From an uncultured Dorea sp. (lineage in GTDB: Bacteria; Bacillota; Clostridia; Lachnospirales; Lachnospiraceae), in NCBI GenBank assembly GCA_910579925.1, contig CAJTVY010000087.1, positions 1 to 5,930 on the forward strand: 5,930 nucleotides of DNA, read 5' to 3'. Every line of letters begins with the position of its first letter. The stretch's first letter is position 1. Both the position numbers and the translations under genes were made by a program. The notes beneath the pieces are model-generated. The model saw only the letters and a list, made by a program, of their open reading frames with translations, was not told where the DNA came from and did no database searches. This document shows positions 5,884 to 5,930 of the stretch, piece by piece.

Positions 5884-5913
5884 ATTGCGAAACTCGCTAA
5901 ACTCGTTCGCAAT
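5884..5913 (+). repeat. Inverted repeat with internal direct repeat just downstream of the terminal promoter
   Basis: ATTGCGAA (5884-5891) is perfectly complementary to TTCGCAAT (5906-5913). Between and overlapping the arms, AAACTCG occurs twice with a 9-nt period (5890-5896 and 5899-5905). GCGA (5887-5890) can alternatively pair with TCGC (5894-5897), so more than one fold is possible. A second weak dyad, TCTTG (5913-5917) with CAAGA (5926-5930), follows directly. No T-run follows, so it is not a simple terminator. Being about 10 nt downstream of the predicted transcription start, it would form the 5' leader of the outgoing transcript. It could equally be part of a mobile-element end. Confidence 0.6.
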
Positions 5914-5930
5914 CTTGAACCGAAACAAGA

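Overview
The window looks like a piece of a Clostridia (Firmicutes, Lachnospiraceae-like) chromosome. The evidence is moderate GC by eye, strong AGGAGG-type ribosome binding sites, tightly packed same-strand genes and anaerobe-type flavin/Fe-S enzymes. Every supported gene is on the + strand. I cannot name the species.

Positions 76-5232 hold a three-gene molybdenum hydroxylase (xanthine dehydrogenase / 4-hydroxybenzoyl-CoA reductase superfamily) operon. It encodes a two-[2Fe-2S] small subunit (76-585), a molybdopterin-binding catalytic subunit (585-2861, sharing one base with the first gene) and a very unusual flavin subunit (2884-5232). The third protein is the main point of interest. A normal PCMH/FAD subunit is split in the middle by about 460 residues of a GltD/YgfK/DPYD-like Fe-S + FAD + pyridine-nucleotide module (about 3355-4746), and then resumes in frame and finishes normally. 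The predicted wiring is NAD(P)H -> inserted FAD and [4Fe-4S] clusters -> PCMH flavin and loop cluster -> [2Fe-2S] small subunit -> molybdenum cofactor, or the reverse.

The catalytic subunit keeps the active-site Glu (E717) and the general cofactor framework. It departs from consensus at several cofactor- and substrate-facing motifs and lacks both purine-contacting residues of bovine xanthine oxidase in a by-eye alignment. A purine substrate is therefore not supported, and the true substrate is unknown.

After a 63-nt gap containing a perfect 12-bp hairpin comes a small NTF2/SnoaL-like protein (5296-5742). A start codon overlapping its end opens a 25-codon reading frame whose first residues resemble the N-terminus of an AMP-forming acyl-CoA ligase. 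It stops at 5807, and no continuation is visible in any frame. The last 123 bases hold a consensus-like sigma-A promoter (TTGTCA, 17 nt, TATAAT) and a dyad just downstream. This suggests that the original operon is interrupted here by another, possibly mobile, unit that continues past the window edge. A Mo-hydroxylase, a SnoaL-like protein and a possible CoA ligase together hint at a pathway acting on a CoA-activated aromatic or alicyclic substrate. That last step is inference.
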